From: Massospora cicadina
Lineage: Eukaryota > Entomophthoromycota > Entomophthoromycetes > Entomophthorales > Entomophthoraceae
NCBI GenBank assembly: GCA_022478985.1
Contig: JAKSZP010002683.1
Span: 124,001-188,000, forward strand
DNA: 64,000 bases
Reading direction: 5' to 3'
The position numbers and the translations under genes are program-made. Under the pieces are notes generated by a model. It had not been told where the DNA came from. It worked only from the letters and a program-made list of their open reading frames with translations, and did not search any database. Shown here piece by piece: positions 12,160 through 22,934 of the stretch. How positions within the stretch are numbered: the first letter of the stretch is position 1; each line of letters begins with the position of its first letter.

Positions 12160-12850
12160 TGAGACCAATATGAAGATTGAAAGCCGCCAAAGCAGTAGCG
12201 GAGGATGAAAATCAGCAAACTAGTGAAGCATGGGATTCTAGTTCTGTCGTCAAGTCCTTGGGCGAGTCTAATTATGAACGTGAAGAAGAAGGATGAATCA
12301 AACTGGGTAGTGATTGACTACCAAAGGCTGAACAAAATTATGAAGAAGGATCTGTATCCCCTACCAAGGATTGATGATGCACTGGATCATTTAGGAGAAT
12401 TGAAGTATTTCTCCGCGATGGATATAATCTTGGGATATTGGAAGATCGACTTGCCAAAGGAAGACCAAGAAATATGCGCGATTATTACCAGCAGGGGCTA
12501 TACCAACTGACAAGGATGCCCTAGGGTCTCCGCAATTGCCTGCAACGTTTCAGAGGGCCATGGATGTGATAATAAGCGACTTGAAGTTGTCATTTGTCCT
12601 GGTATATCTGGACGATATCAACATGTTCAGTAGGACGTTTACTGATTACTTGAACCACTTGGAAGATGTTTTTAATTGACTGTCCATGGCCAACCTGAAG
12701 ATCAAGACAAGGAAGTGACACTTCTTCATGAAAGAGTTGGAATACCTTGGATTTATAATCAACTCAAGTGGATTTCAGCCGCAAACCCAGAAGATAGCAG
12801 CTATAGAGCGTATGGCTGTACCTAAGAGTGTATGAGACATCTAAGTATTT
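12160..12850 (+). pseudogene. E2 reverse transcriptase
   Basis: The open block 12205-12510 covers SSSPWASLIMNVKKKD, VVIDYQRLNKI, DLYPLPRIDDALDHLG and FSAMDIILGYWKIDLP, which are gypsy RT motifs 1-3. After a frameshift near 12510 come the LCN.PATFQRAMD region and YLDDINMFS. Both catalytic Asp codons are intact at 12611-12616. Unlike E4, E5 and E9, where YLDD is YLDN, E2 keeps this site, but the frameshifts make a full enzyme impossible. Confidence 0.88.
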
Positions 12851-12959
12851 TTTGGGATGGTCAGATACTATAGAAGATTTATTCAGGACTTCGCCTGAAT
12901 AGCCAAGCCATTATTCCATTTATTAAAGGGTCCAAAAAAAGGATTTGTATGAAATGAAG

Positions 12960-13440
12960 AGGCCCAGGACTTCTTCGATGAGTTATGCCAGTATTTGATA
13001 AAATCACCGATTCTGAAATATCTAAATTTCAATTGGGAGTATATCATTCAAACTGATGCTTCATTAATGGCGATTGGCGCTTTACTGAGCCAAGTAGGCA
13101 AACTTGAGGATGAAGATCTGGTGGCCTATGTGAGCCAAACATCTCAGCTGCTGAGAGGAACTTCCCTATGACTGAGCGGGAATGCCTTGTGGTCATTTAT
13201 GCATATAAGCAGTTTCAGGTATGTCCACGGAATGCACTTTAAGGTGGTAACAGACAACTCTTTGCTGCGTTGACTGCACAATCTAAGAGAACCGGAAGGA
13301 TGACTGACCTGGTGTCACTTAAGCTTCAGGCTTATGATTATGAGATAGTCCATTGAGCGGGGGCTTCTCACTAGAATGCAAATCGCTTATCGCGATTGCC
13401 AATGGTCCACTTTGTATACCTGCAGGTGGATGAGCTATTC
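12960..13440 (+). pseudogene. E2 RNase H
   Basis: QTDASLMAIGALLSQ carries the first catalytic Asp region of gypsy RNase H. It is followed by a damaged AERNFPMTERECLVV block and by FKVVTDNSLLR, the last conserved Asp. Several stops are explained by single transitions: CGA to TGA in the HRAG motif (VH-stop-AG) and TGG to TGA in the LLRWL motif. Confidence 0.78.
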
Positions 13441-13539
13441 CATAGAATGGTCAAAGGAAGAATTGGGGATGAGCCCCGAGAAATCCAAGGTGCTCTTTGA
13501 AAAGCGATGGAAAATACTAAGACTATGGAAGGAAAAGTA

Positions 13540-14600
13540 TTCTAGACATTAAATGGGAAGCAGCTATTATTCCCAAAACTGTCAGAAAGAGCAGCTATAG
13601 TACAAGCAGCTCACAAGGTTTTTGAGCACGGAGGCCTGAGGAAAACAACTGACCATATTTGCCAGTATTATTACTGGGAATTGATTAACTACAATGTCGC
13701 GGATCATCTGGCTTGTTGCGTGGAGTGCCAGCTGCACAAATCACACAAGAATTCAACTGGATACTGACGGGTCCGCCCTGGATTTGAATGGCACATGGTG
13801 TCCATCAACGTGATGGGACCACTGATGATGAGCATGGGGGGAATCATTTACATCATAGTTGCCATTGACCATCTGACAAGATGGGTCGAGATGAAGGCCC
13901 TAACCAGAGTAGATGCTACCAGTACCATGAGGTTCATCTTGGACCAAGTGGTATACCAGCATGGATGTCCGCAGGTCCTGCTGAGTGACAATGGGATCAG
14001 CTTTAAGTCTCATGTGATCCCAAGGTTAAACAAAATAATGGGGATCCAAGGAGTCATTCAGTACATACCAGCCAGAGACAAACAGACTGGTAGAATGGGT
14101 CAATGGGACGCTGGCCATGACGCTAAGGAAGCTAGTCACAGGGAGAACTTCCACATGGGGAACATACCTGAGTTTGGTGACAATTGCCTACATTAGTCAT
14201 CATATGGCGACGGGAAAGACGCCATTTGAATTATTATATAGAAGAAAGGCCGCGTTGCCGCCAATTTTATATTTGGTGGTGGAACCTACATTGTAGATGA
14301 GTACCAAGCAATACTTGAACCTACTGACGAGTATCCTGATCAATATGAAATCACAAGCATTTGATACTGCCTTGAAGAGAAGGATACAAGCGAAATTGAG
14401 GGATGACAAGAACCAACTGGCAGTAGAAGAATATTAAATAGGGGAAAGAGTCGCCTATTGCAATATGCATGGTTTCAGATGAAGAAACAAATTAGATGCA
14501 TTGTGGTCAGGTCCAATTAAAGTAAACGCCAAGACGGCAACCAATGCTTACTCCATCATGAATCTCTTGGATGGAAGAGATGTAAATCAAGTCCACGCTA
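13540..14600 (+). pseudogene. E2 integrase
   Basis: An HHCC zinc domain is readable: AAHKVFEHGG, about 30 residues, then CCVECQLHK. The core follows in an open block, 13795-14196. The first catalytic Asp is Asn (INVMGP, AAC 13807-13809); the second is intact (LLSDNG). The region of the catalytic Glu is damaged (GRMGQWD where an LVEWVN-like motif is expected). The C-terminal part runs to about 14600 in other frames. With the protease, this is the second catalytic Asp-to-Asn change in E2. Confidence 0.87.
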
Positions 14601-14629
14601 AGTATCTAAAGCGGGTGATCAATGAAAAG

Positions 14630-14860
14630 AATAAAAGAGTTCCCAAAGGACCAATGAACCATTAAGTTAATCATGTCTGGATAATTAGGTCAAGTCTGAA
14701 AAAAGGACCTCTGAACCAATCTAGATGGTTAAGTCCAAAAAAGGACCTTTGAACCATGGAAAACTAGTAGGTTTAAGTACCCATGACCCACTTTGGGGGA
14801 AAAGATGGACTCTTGAACCAAAACAAGGTCAAGTCCCATAGGAAAAAGGAAGAATAAAGA
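14630..14860 (+). repeat. Hairpin-prone tandem repeats at the integrase/antisense-ORF junction
   Basis: Three or four degenerate units of about 40 bases share GGT(T/C)AAGTC, an A-run, GGACCT(C/T)TGAACC. Within a unit GGTTAAGTCC can pair with GGACCTTTGAACC around an A6 loop, with small bulges. E4 has the same repeats in the same place (41600-41880) and a second block at 44560-44880. They sit where the sense pol and the opposite-strand frame converge. Confidence 0.7.
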
Positions 14861-14964
14861 TAAAAAGTTGATAGGAGATATTGAAAAAAATTACAAATGC
14901 ATAGATAAAAAAGCAATTATATTTTTTAATTCAATTTTTATTTTTATTGATTGTCCTCAGTATG

Positions 14965-16115
14965 GGGATGATTCTGCCTATGTCACCTCTTGGGGGAGGG
15001 AGTATGGATTGTGGTAGGAATAAACAGCCCGTCAAAATCATTATGCAATCAGACGCTTGTGAGGGCGAGTCCTACAGGAAGCCATGGTCGTTGAGTGGAT
15101 GCTGAGCCCTGAGAAAAAGCGACTAGGGGAAGGGAAAATTGAGATGTCAGAGGAAAACAATTGCAAAACCCCAGAGCATGGAGGAAAGCAGCAGTATAAT
15201 AATAGGCAAATTGAAGAATAACCCCAAGTAATCCCAATAAGGCACTGGAGCGGAAGATTAGTCCTGAGCGCCTGCCAACAGGCTTCATCAATGACACTGG
15301 ACATGTGGGCCAGCAACAAAGAAGGAATGCTCAACGGGGGTTGCCAAATCATGCCCCCTATCAATGCCATCAGCAGAAGATACCAATGGGAAGCTTAAAG
15401 AAGAGATAGGTGCGCAGATAGCGGATTGCATCCTGCAAGTGGCGACTACAAGCTTTTGGAAGCTAAAGCTGAATGAATGGTGGAACCCAGGCGAGGCTGG
15501 AAGCTGAATGGACCTTTTCGAAGAACTTGGCCAGCAAAGTGAAGAGCATATGCGGCATTATCCCAATCCAGAAGGTTATCAAGATCAGAGGGATTCAGCG
15601 CTAAAGTCAAAGCCTTGGTGATTTGGGTCCAGAGTTCAGCATAGGGGAGCTCAAAGTGAATGCTGTTACCAATTGAGAGCTCGGAGACCAGAACAACAGT
15701 TTATAAAATTGACTGAGTCAGAAGAGGAACTCAGGGAGCAGGTCCAACCCAGCCAGAAACAAACGATCCAGCGCAGCCATCATAATCTCCAGAGCATCTA
15801 CAATGTCGTTTGGATCATCAGCAAAAGGAGCCAAATTCAGGAGGGTTTTGAAGCCCAAATCTGAAATTGACTGCAGAGGAAGAGTCAGCCGAGAGTTGTT
15901 CAAAATGATGGCCTGCTTGGTTTCATAAGGGTTAATTACCATCTCTGGTAATTTGATGGAAGGACTAGACGCTTGTGCCAGAGTAGGCGTAAAGTCCCAG
16001 AAGGACCATAAAAGAGGTTCTGTCGAGCATCCTGACTCATCTGCTGGAAGAGGCGGAGGTCTAGATCAGACAGACTATTGAGGAGCTGCTGGTAGCAAGA
16101 TTTGGAATTTGACAT
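14965..16115 (-). pseudogene. E2 antisense ORF (aORF), about 350-380 codons, unknown product
   Basis: On the strand opposite gag-pol. The ATG at 16115 (MSNSKSCYQQLLNSLSD) has an in-frame TGA 30 bases upstream. One frameshift near 15960 is needed to join the frame holding SDLGFKTLLNLAPFAD (15860-15800) and, in that same frame, QFSLPLVAFSQGSASTQ (near 15130-15080). E4 has the matching protein at 40372-41520. In aligned blocks most base differences are at third codon positions: over 15 codons of the LGFKTLL block I count six third-position and one first-position difference, and over 14 codons of the LPLVAFSQG block all six are third-position. Both copies have TGA after FLF (15718 here). No known domain was recognised. 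It sits in the same place as the antisense ORFs of some plant Tat-type elements. Confidence 0.75.
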
Positions 16116-16144
16116 ATGAGCTGGATGAGAGGGTGGATGTCAGA

Positions 16145-16152
16145 CTTATATA
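16145..16152 (-). promoter_or_regulatory. Possible TATA element for the antisense ORF
   Basis: TATATAAG on the minus strand, about 30 bases upstream of the MSN start. E4 has TATTATAAAA at the matching place (40333-40342, start at 40372). The spacing is short for a TATA box and a start codon, so it may drive a short leader or be chance. Confidence 0.35.
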
Positions 16153-16349
16153 GCAGTTGACATTATGCACTCTATAATCCATTAGGCTCCCATTTTGGGG
16201 AAATTAATCTCAAAATTAATGAGATAAGCTTCCAAGGGAAGATTAGGAATGACTTATGCTAAGAGGTTATGAGTGAAATAACAAGGGCGAATAAGAAGTA
16301 AAGTATTCTTAATTAAGCCACAAAACAAACATTAGTGGCAAGAGTCTCC

Positions 16350-16685
16350 TGTCTAGGACGAGAAGAAAATCAGGAAATCAAAGACTCCAGACCAAGAATC
16401 CTGAATATGACAGCAGGTCATATACCCTGATGGGGGGAAAACTAAATCTGGGACTAATATCATCATGAGTAAATCGATCAGCCTGGCATTACAGAAGGTT
16501 GTGGGGACCGCGCTCTGAGAAGGCGGTAGCAAGAAGGAAGAGGAAGAACGCCATATGCCAAAGGTCATCCTGAGCAGCATTGAGTATTGACGAGTGTACT
16601 CCACTTGAATCAATGAAGTATTTGACCAGGTGTCTGAAGCAGTGTTCTCATGTTCCAGTCCTTTTCTTTCTGAAAATCTAGGCAA
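16350..16685 (-). pseudogene. E2 conserved antisense segment upstream of the aORF
   Basis: A 110-codon minus-strand frame (16685-16353) starts beside the polypurine tract. E4 39860-40240 and E3 26940-27400 contain homologous sequence in the same relation to their 3' LTRs; PTTFC.ARL, LLM.IL and the nucleotide run TATGACC.(G/T)CTGTCATATTCAGGATTC are shared by E2 and E4. Which frame was coding is unclear, since similarity switches frame. It could be an upstream exon, a separate small ORF or an antisense leader. Confidence 0.45.
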
Positions 16686-16693
16686 GAGGGGGA
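16681..16693 (+). other. E2 polypurine tract
   Basis: GGCAAGAGGGGGA lies directly before the 3' LTR (TGTTTTG), where plus-strand DNA synthesis would be primed. E3 has CAAGAGGGGGGATA in the same place. Confidence 0.85.
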
Positions 16694-17843
16694 TGTTTTG
16701 TAATTTTTGCCCATATTCCCAGCCTGCTAGATTACCTGGTATCTCTAGGGAAAATTCCCTAAGGTGAAGTGAATTGGAAATCAGTTGGCCCTAGTTTCAG
16801 AGGAACTATGTTTGGGGGATTTTGAGATATTCGCCTGGTTGTATCCATCGGGGATCAATCCAGATGAATACACAAGATCTCATTGGGTGGAGTTGCCAAC
16901 AAAATAGGGGCATCTGATAGTGATTTAATACCAGGTGTACCAATTGGGATTGGTCAGGTTTTATCACCAACTGATTGGGAATGAATAGTAAGTTGTGAGG
17001 CGAGTGATGCCACCTGCAACTAGCGAATCAATTGGTTGGTGAGTGGCCTGCCATAATGGGTAATAAGTCTCGTTACCTAAGCAGGTCGCTAGCCAATTAT
17101 GGTTGGTTCGCTTGGATCAAGAGGTTAACATTAGGGACACATTTTCTGACTCTTTCCAGTTTGAGGTCTCGAGGATGTCCGATGACAGAATCCTAGCCAG
17201 TATGGGGAAGACCATCGTTGATGAGATGAGAATGGGTGATTCAATGGCAATGGCCGCTGTTTTATTGAAGAGGTGTTAACTGAGGGTTAGACAGCTGAAT
17301 CCCCCACTATATAATTCCCTAGGATTTACTATAATTAAAAACAGTATTTACAAAAACAGTAATTAGAAAAGCATTATCTACAGGAATATTTTCAATTTGG
17401 TGTATAGTTAGACTATCAGCTTCTATTGTGTCATTCTATCTCAAAGATATTATTGCAGAGGGCAATAATTGGAAGACTCTCAGAGAGAAGAGTAAAAGAT
17501 TTGAGCGGGGATCTAGAGACAAATGAACCACAATCAGGAATAGCTGCCAACTGTGTGTTGGGCTGAGAGAGACTATCACTGGGGTATCTTAACGAAGATT
17601 AGGTGGACAAGAATATAGGGAACAAATCCCTACAAGTATGACTTCAAGAGTATTAAATTGGAAATACTGGCCAAAGCGTTGGGCCAAATAATAGTTCAAT
17701 CTCAATGAAGGATAATAGTCTCCATACTATTATCCATTAATACATTCTATACAATGCGATGAAGTGCACGAGGAAATTGAACTTGTGCAGTAAAAAGGTT
17801 ACTGGGTTGATGGCCAATAATCAACCTAGAATAAATTCTTACA
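16694..17843 (+). repeat. E2 3' LTR
   Basis: Copy of 8307-9449, from TGTTTTGTAATTTTTGCCC to TTCTTACA, followed at once by the right-hand ACCTC duplication. The two LTRs differ at scattered positions, many of them transitions, so the insertion is old. Confidence 0.92.
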
Positions 17844-18560
17844 ACCTCCTTAACTCAACGCTTATAACTTCGGTCCATGGTATGGCTATGACCTTTGTAT
17901 TAGGAGCATATGGGGATGTTTTTGTCCTTTGCTTCAATAAGGTCTATAAAAGGCTGACTGAGGGCTTAGAAAGATAATAATATATTCAATGTAGCAGCAG
18001 AAGATCTTTTTTTGCCTCCTTGATTTCTTGGATAATACTGAAAGTCCATTTGAGCTTAATCATATGTAATTGGACATCAGGACAGGACTTTAGGTAAGAG
18101 ATAACTTTGGCAATGGCTTGATCTAGAGAAATGTGATTAATAACACCGATGGGCGAGTGCTTTCATAGACTCGCTTAAAGAAGTTGGTGGGACTTTACCT
18201 CTTATTTGGGTGGATTGAAATACAGGGTTCCTTTTAGTTTGAGAGAATTGATCACTTAACAACTCCTAAACTAAAGCGGTCTTGACTTGCGCCTAGGTCT
18301 AAAATTCACGCTGCTTTTTGTTCATGATTTCTTTAGCCTCTCCACAAAGACAGGAATGGTGTGTGTCACTTTCTACCTGTTGTTAGCCTCCTCTATAGCA
18401 CTTTAATAATCATTTAAAACGACGCAATACTCTCCTGTCCTATTTGAACATCTCCTTGTAGTTGGGGTTAAGTCTAGAGCAAGAAGCGAGACATAAAGTT
18501 TTTAGGCTGGGCTCAGAACTACAACTCAACTCAGAGAAAAACTCTCCACATACTCGCAGA
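17844..18560 (-). pseudogene. E1b gag-like remnant beyond the E2 insertion
   Basis: If E2 is removed, this joins the minus-strand E1b sequence ending at 8306. The minus strand at about 18480-18250 reads in pieces such as VLNDY, SAIEEANNR, IPVFVERLKKS and SVNFRPRRKSRPL, with stops between. Length and position fit a decayed gag capsid; no zinc knuckle was seen. Assigned mostly from context. Confidence 0.4.
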
Positions 18561-19269
18561 GGTTATTAAGTCCATTTGTATTATTTTATTTTCCACATCA
18601 TCTTTTAGCTCATTCCATCATTGGATAAGGCGGCTTCACTGGCTTTTATGCTGTATCTGAACTTTCAGATTTGTATTTTTGGTTTATAACTTTGGGCTTC
18701 TCAAGGTCAGTACACGATTGTTCCATCTGATTGTAACAGTTATTAGTGATATAAGATCTCAGGGACTAGCCATCAAGATGGAAAGAGTTGTACATCCCTT
18801 TAAAACCAAATAGGGTTTTTCATAGGCATTCCTTCTACTCAATTAGTTGATCTAAGGAAACACCCTGGAAGGGATATGGAGATGCGGAGCCGCCCTATCT
18901 AGCTCCTCCCACTACCCTGTTACCCCCAGGCTCAAATATGTTAAAATGTAAAAAGATTCTGAACAATCTAGTGCAGAAGATCCAACAATTTTGTCGCGAA
19001 TTTATGAGTTTTCTGTAATATTAATGATACTAGGACAAAAATCTCTACCAAGCATTAGATGCCAAAAAAGTTCTCAAGCTGTTAATTCAAACCTGAAACC
19101 TGTGATAAGCCCAAGAAAAACTTTAATATTTTCTCCTATAAATAGAAAAGTATATAAAAAGAGCTTTATTACATGTGGCGATAGTTTTAACAAGTTTTAG
19201 TTTAAAGAAAAGTATTGCAGATAATTGCAGCTCGAAATTGGCTTATTGATTTATGAATTGAGTGCACTC
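18561..19269. other. Unassigned stretch between E1b and the LINE
   Basis: Only a 69-codon plus-strand frame (18991-19200) without recognisable motifs. It may contain the 5' LTR of E1b, but no second copy is available to define it. Confidence 0.35.
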
Positions 19270-19399
19270 ACACAAAAAAAGAAGGCAAATGTGCTAGAGC
19301 AACAATGTGGAGAGGCAGGGCTTGAGGAACTTCCCTTCCCTCCTAAGGAGCGATGGGGGTCTCTTTGACTATAGGAACGTTTTTAGCACTAAATACAAG

Positions 19400-20250
19400 C
19401 CTCTCCATCCTAGGCTAAAAACTGTTTTTTAAAACAACCTACCTGTGGACATTCTGGCCATACAGGAATCCCAATGTCTGTATGGTGCCGAGGATGCATG
19501 GGCAGCTATGCTCCTCCCTTCCCAATCCTTTTGGCGCTGCACTGTGGGTGCTTATATGCGTGAACCATAACTTTTAGATTTTTATCCAAAAATACCTTTC
19601 TTGATGGTTATGTGCTAATTGTGTCCTTTTTGTGTGGGTCAAAGTGCACATAATAGCTAACTTTTACGCCAAAACATGAGCTCAGATTCCTGAGAGTTCC
19701 TCTAGGCCATGGCTTCTATTCCCCTCACCCACAATTCCTTTGTGGTTGATGACCTGGACTTCTGGGCCAACCCAACCAAAGACTTCTGGCCATTAACACT
19801 TGCCCATCAAGGGCATGTCAAACCTTACATCTTATAACCATCATGGGCCTTTTTGATACCCTTTCCAAGCACTCACCTCTGCTATTCAACATATCCCATC
19901 CCATGTGCACAACGGACAGCTTATGTATATGGCCCACATAGGTTTCATTCTTGCATCATTTAATTTCAGATCCCAAATCTCACACTTCACGATTATTAAA
20001 GTAGAATTCTTTCATCACAGGATGTTATTGGTTACCCTTATTTTGTTATGCCCAGTGGCACAGGCACCAAAAATGGAGTAAACTTCGCTCACTGAACTCA
20101 TGTTGCCAGCGTTTTTAGCTGAATGGACATTATACCTTAAACTAGGAGTTCTTAACTCCTTTCTGTGTGATATTTTATCATCATGTTCAACTTTTAAAGC
20201 AACCACAATCTACCAGGCACGCCACATCTTGACGGGTCATTATTGAGCTG
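19400..20250 (+). pseudogene. LINE endonuclease domain remnant
   Basis: PVDILAIQESQCLYG at about 19442 matches the D-I-x-A-L-Q-E-T motif of the APE-type endonuclease that nicks target DNA, with the metal-binding Glu retained. A stretch through NFYAKT and PSSRPW follows in changing frames. Later motifs (GDFN, SDH) are not readable. Confidence 0.6.
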
Positions 20251-20639
20251 CCTTATCAGTCATTAAGCACACCCTAGAGGAGGTGGACCACCTGGAGAGT
20301 AATGTCCCCGCTGCAGGGTACAGCTCTGCTTTGGGCCATAAATGGGCAGAAGTGTCTCCCATCCAAACTCGCTGGTAAGAAACACAAGTATCAAGTTTGT
20401 GTTCAGTATAAGGCAAAAATATCATGGCTGGCGAAATGTTTTCCAGCCAATTCTATCTCCAATTTTTCACCCCATGGAAGAGTTTGGCCTGCACACAGGT
20501 GAGGCAGCCAGACAATTCTATCCTGGAAACACCGGAGGAGGTGTCAGCTCAGATTTAAAACTATTACTCCGATTTGTTCAGGTCTGGCCCAGTCAAACCT
20601 GCCGAAATTTGTAAATTTCTCACTGGAGCCACATATCTG

Positions 20640-21500
20640 CACCATTTTCCACTACCTAGAGTTAATAAAATTGACACTTGGACAAACTCTGGTCTGCCGT
20701 TTGCAATGCATTGCACATGAAAATCCCAGGTCCATATGGGATTCCTTATGAGTTCTATAAAAAATGTTTTAAATATATATCCTCCCTAATACTAGCTTCA
20801 ATGAAAATTTGTCTCTTAGAACACGTCTCTTTCCTGGGGGCCAAGAGGCCTATATGGTAACTTTGTTTAAGAAGGGGATAAAATAGACTTGGCTAACTGA
20901 GCCATCGATCCCTTATTAATATAGATACTAAAATAGAACTAAAATAAAGGCTAACTGCCTAGGGAAGTTGCCTCTGAGGTAATCTCCCTGAGTAATTTAG
21001 CTTTATCCCCAAGTGATCAATATGGGACAATATATACACTGTAGCCAATATCTGCTAATCTCCAGATACTGGGACGCTTGTTTTCTTAGACCAATAAAAT
21101 CCTACAATATGTCAAATGGGATTACCTCAGGGACTGCCTTCACAAGTTCCAACACCCCTCCTGGCAGAAAATCTGGGTATTGTTTCTCACAGAATCTGTC
21201 ACAATGGCAGTGCGTAGTCTAGGTTTCTTCACTAATTTGATTCTCTCTCAGCTTGGTCTTTGTTTAGGAGACTCTTTGAGCCCACTGTTAACTTTTCAGC
21301 ATATACCCACTTGTCCACAGTGTAAATGCACATCTTACCAATGTTCAAGGGAAAGGCTAGTCACCAGTCAGGATGCTTTCATTCGCTGATGACTGTGTGG
21401 TTAGGGTCTCTAGCAGCCATGATGCACGCTTTCTGGAGTCAACTATCTGGGGTACTCCAGGGTCACTATCACGGCCCACAACGTCTCTAAGATTGAAATG
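20640..21500 (+). pseudogene. LINE reverse transcriptase
   Basis: KIPGPYGIPYEFYKK (20715-20760) is the LINE motif usually read K-x-P-G-P-D-G-I-P-x-E-F-Y; its Asp is Tyr. LFKKG and a decayed DLANRAI block follow near 20860-20910. LGDSLSPLLTF (about 21265) corresponds to G-x-P-Q-G-D-P-L-S-P. FADDCVV at 21382-21399 is the catalytic motif with both Asp codons intact (21388-21393). Frames change at least three times. Confidence 0.83.
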
Positions 21501-21978
21501 TATTCTCCTTGAAGATACCAGGCCCACTGATTACCGGCGTCCTTTAATCAAAGTGATTCATCTGCACTCTTTCTTATTAGCTTACTCAGTAAGTCACCCC
21601 CATTTAGCCCCTCCAGTACTCCATTTTGTATCCAAACCCACAGCTGGTTTATTGCGTCTCCGGAGTATGGCTTAGCTGGGAGGGCAAGCCGCTTTGGTAA
21701 TGGAGCTACACATCTTAGACAACGTCAAAAAAGCGCATTACCTCCCTCAGAGTCCAACATACTAGTATAACGGCCCAAGTAGTGCTTGCCAATTCTCTGC
21801 TCCTATCAAAAGTCTAAGTTTTCTGCCCATGCCATCGCTTTCCCCCTCCTTCTTTGCTTCTCTGTACTCTCTAATCCAAGGATGACTCTAGCTAGGCCGC
21901 CCTCCCCTTTGCTCCTGGATGTCCTGTTTGGCCAACACCATAGTGGTGGTATGGGCCTGCTCAACTACATGGCCCATG

Positions 21979-22882
21979 TGTCAGAATTGCAGATGACCAC
22001 ATAATCCAACCTTTTAACTGATTAATAGATTTGATGATTAACTTATAGTCATATACAATTGGCAACAGCGGCCAAAGGATGAAATTACTATCAGGCATCA
22101 TCCCTGATGATATTTGAGGCCGCTGACAAATGAGAATTTTGTCGAGCATCATCCCCAATAAAATTAAACAATAATTTGATATAGAATAACACCCAATAGT
22201 CAAATTGTAGGGAATTGTTGAGAGTGGAAATGATTGGAGTTGTCAATGAAACTACCAAAACGTTTGAACGCCGGAGGAAGAGTAGAATTGTCTTTGGATG
22301 AAACAATTGGTTTTGAGTCCCTAAATCCAATTGTTTGGTCCACCAAACACCCAAGGATTACACTGCCTAAGAAACTCAAGGCAACGGTACCCAAAGAGAT
22401 TTGGTGCCTAACACTGAGGGCAAATTAGATTAGTAGCACAAAATAATTCCCAGCGGACAGCTGAGAAGTTGTGTGCTGATTATAACTATAAAACCCCAAA
22501 TTATTCCCTAATATAAGCAGATTCAAACTTGATATTAACTAAGTTTTTTAACATTAGTTTTTTAAGATTACTCTTAAGAGAAGAGTGCAAGGATCAGATA
22601 TTCTTAAGTTGTTACTATCAAGTCTCCACTTGGCTCAGCGTGAAGAGAATAGGGAAAGTGTTCCCTACCAGTACTAGAATATTTTCAAGACGAAGAAGCA
22701 CCAGTTTAGCATTATATTTCATTTAACGTGGCTTTGAGGATTCAACCCTAATAATAGTCTTCATACTAACATTGCCCCAATTACTCAATTTCAATCAAGT
22801 AATTAATGCAAGGATCCACAAATCTGTGCAGTTGAAATCTAGGGCCAGAAGCGAACAACTAACCAAGCCCAAGATGTTAACA
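21979..22882 (+). repeat. E3 5' LTR
   Basis: From TGTCAGAATTGCAGATGACC to GATGTTAACA. Aligns with 27413-28373; the 3' copy has extra internal sequence, including repeated TCATCCCCAATGAT units near 27530-27600. TATAAAA at 22487-22493 (27971-27977 in the other copy) is a probable TATA box. Confidence 0.9.
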
Positions 22883-22883
22883 T

Positions 22884-22901
22884 TGGTGCTCACAGCAGGG
22901 G
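22884..22901 (+). other. E3 primer-binding site
   Basis: TGGTGCTCACAGCAGGGG, one base after the LTR; a variant of the E2/E5 site differing at two positions. Confidence 0.8.
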
Positions 22902-22934
22902 TAGTAGAGTTGTCAAAAGACAAATTAAACAGTA

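Larger units (their letters stand above)
8307..17843 (+). mobile_element. E2: full-length degenerate Ty3/gypsy retrotransposon with antisense ORF
   Basis: A 9.5-kb element bounded by two LTRs of about 1.15 kb and flanked by a perfect five-base target duplication, ACCTC (8302-8306 and 17844-17848). Sense order is LTR, primer-binding site, gag, protease, RT, RNase H, integrase, hairpin repeats, then a region carrying an opposite-strand reading frame, polypurine tract, LTR. Every domain is recognisable but broken by stops and frameshifts, so it cannot move by itself. It split the older E1b element. E4 is a divergent relative with the same plan. Confidence 0.9.

Noticed and set aside
15041..15370. 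The 109-codon minus-strand frame as the true aORF frame in this part
   Set aside because: The overlapping frame 15297-15049 is the one that matches E4 with only third-position changes over the LPLVAFSQG block.
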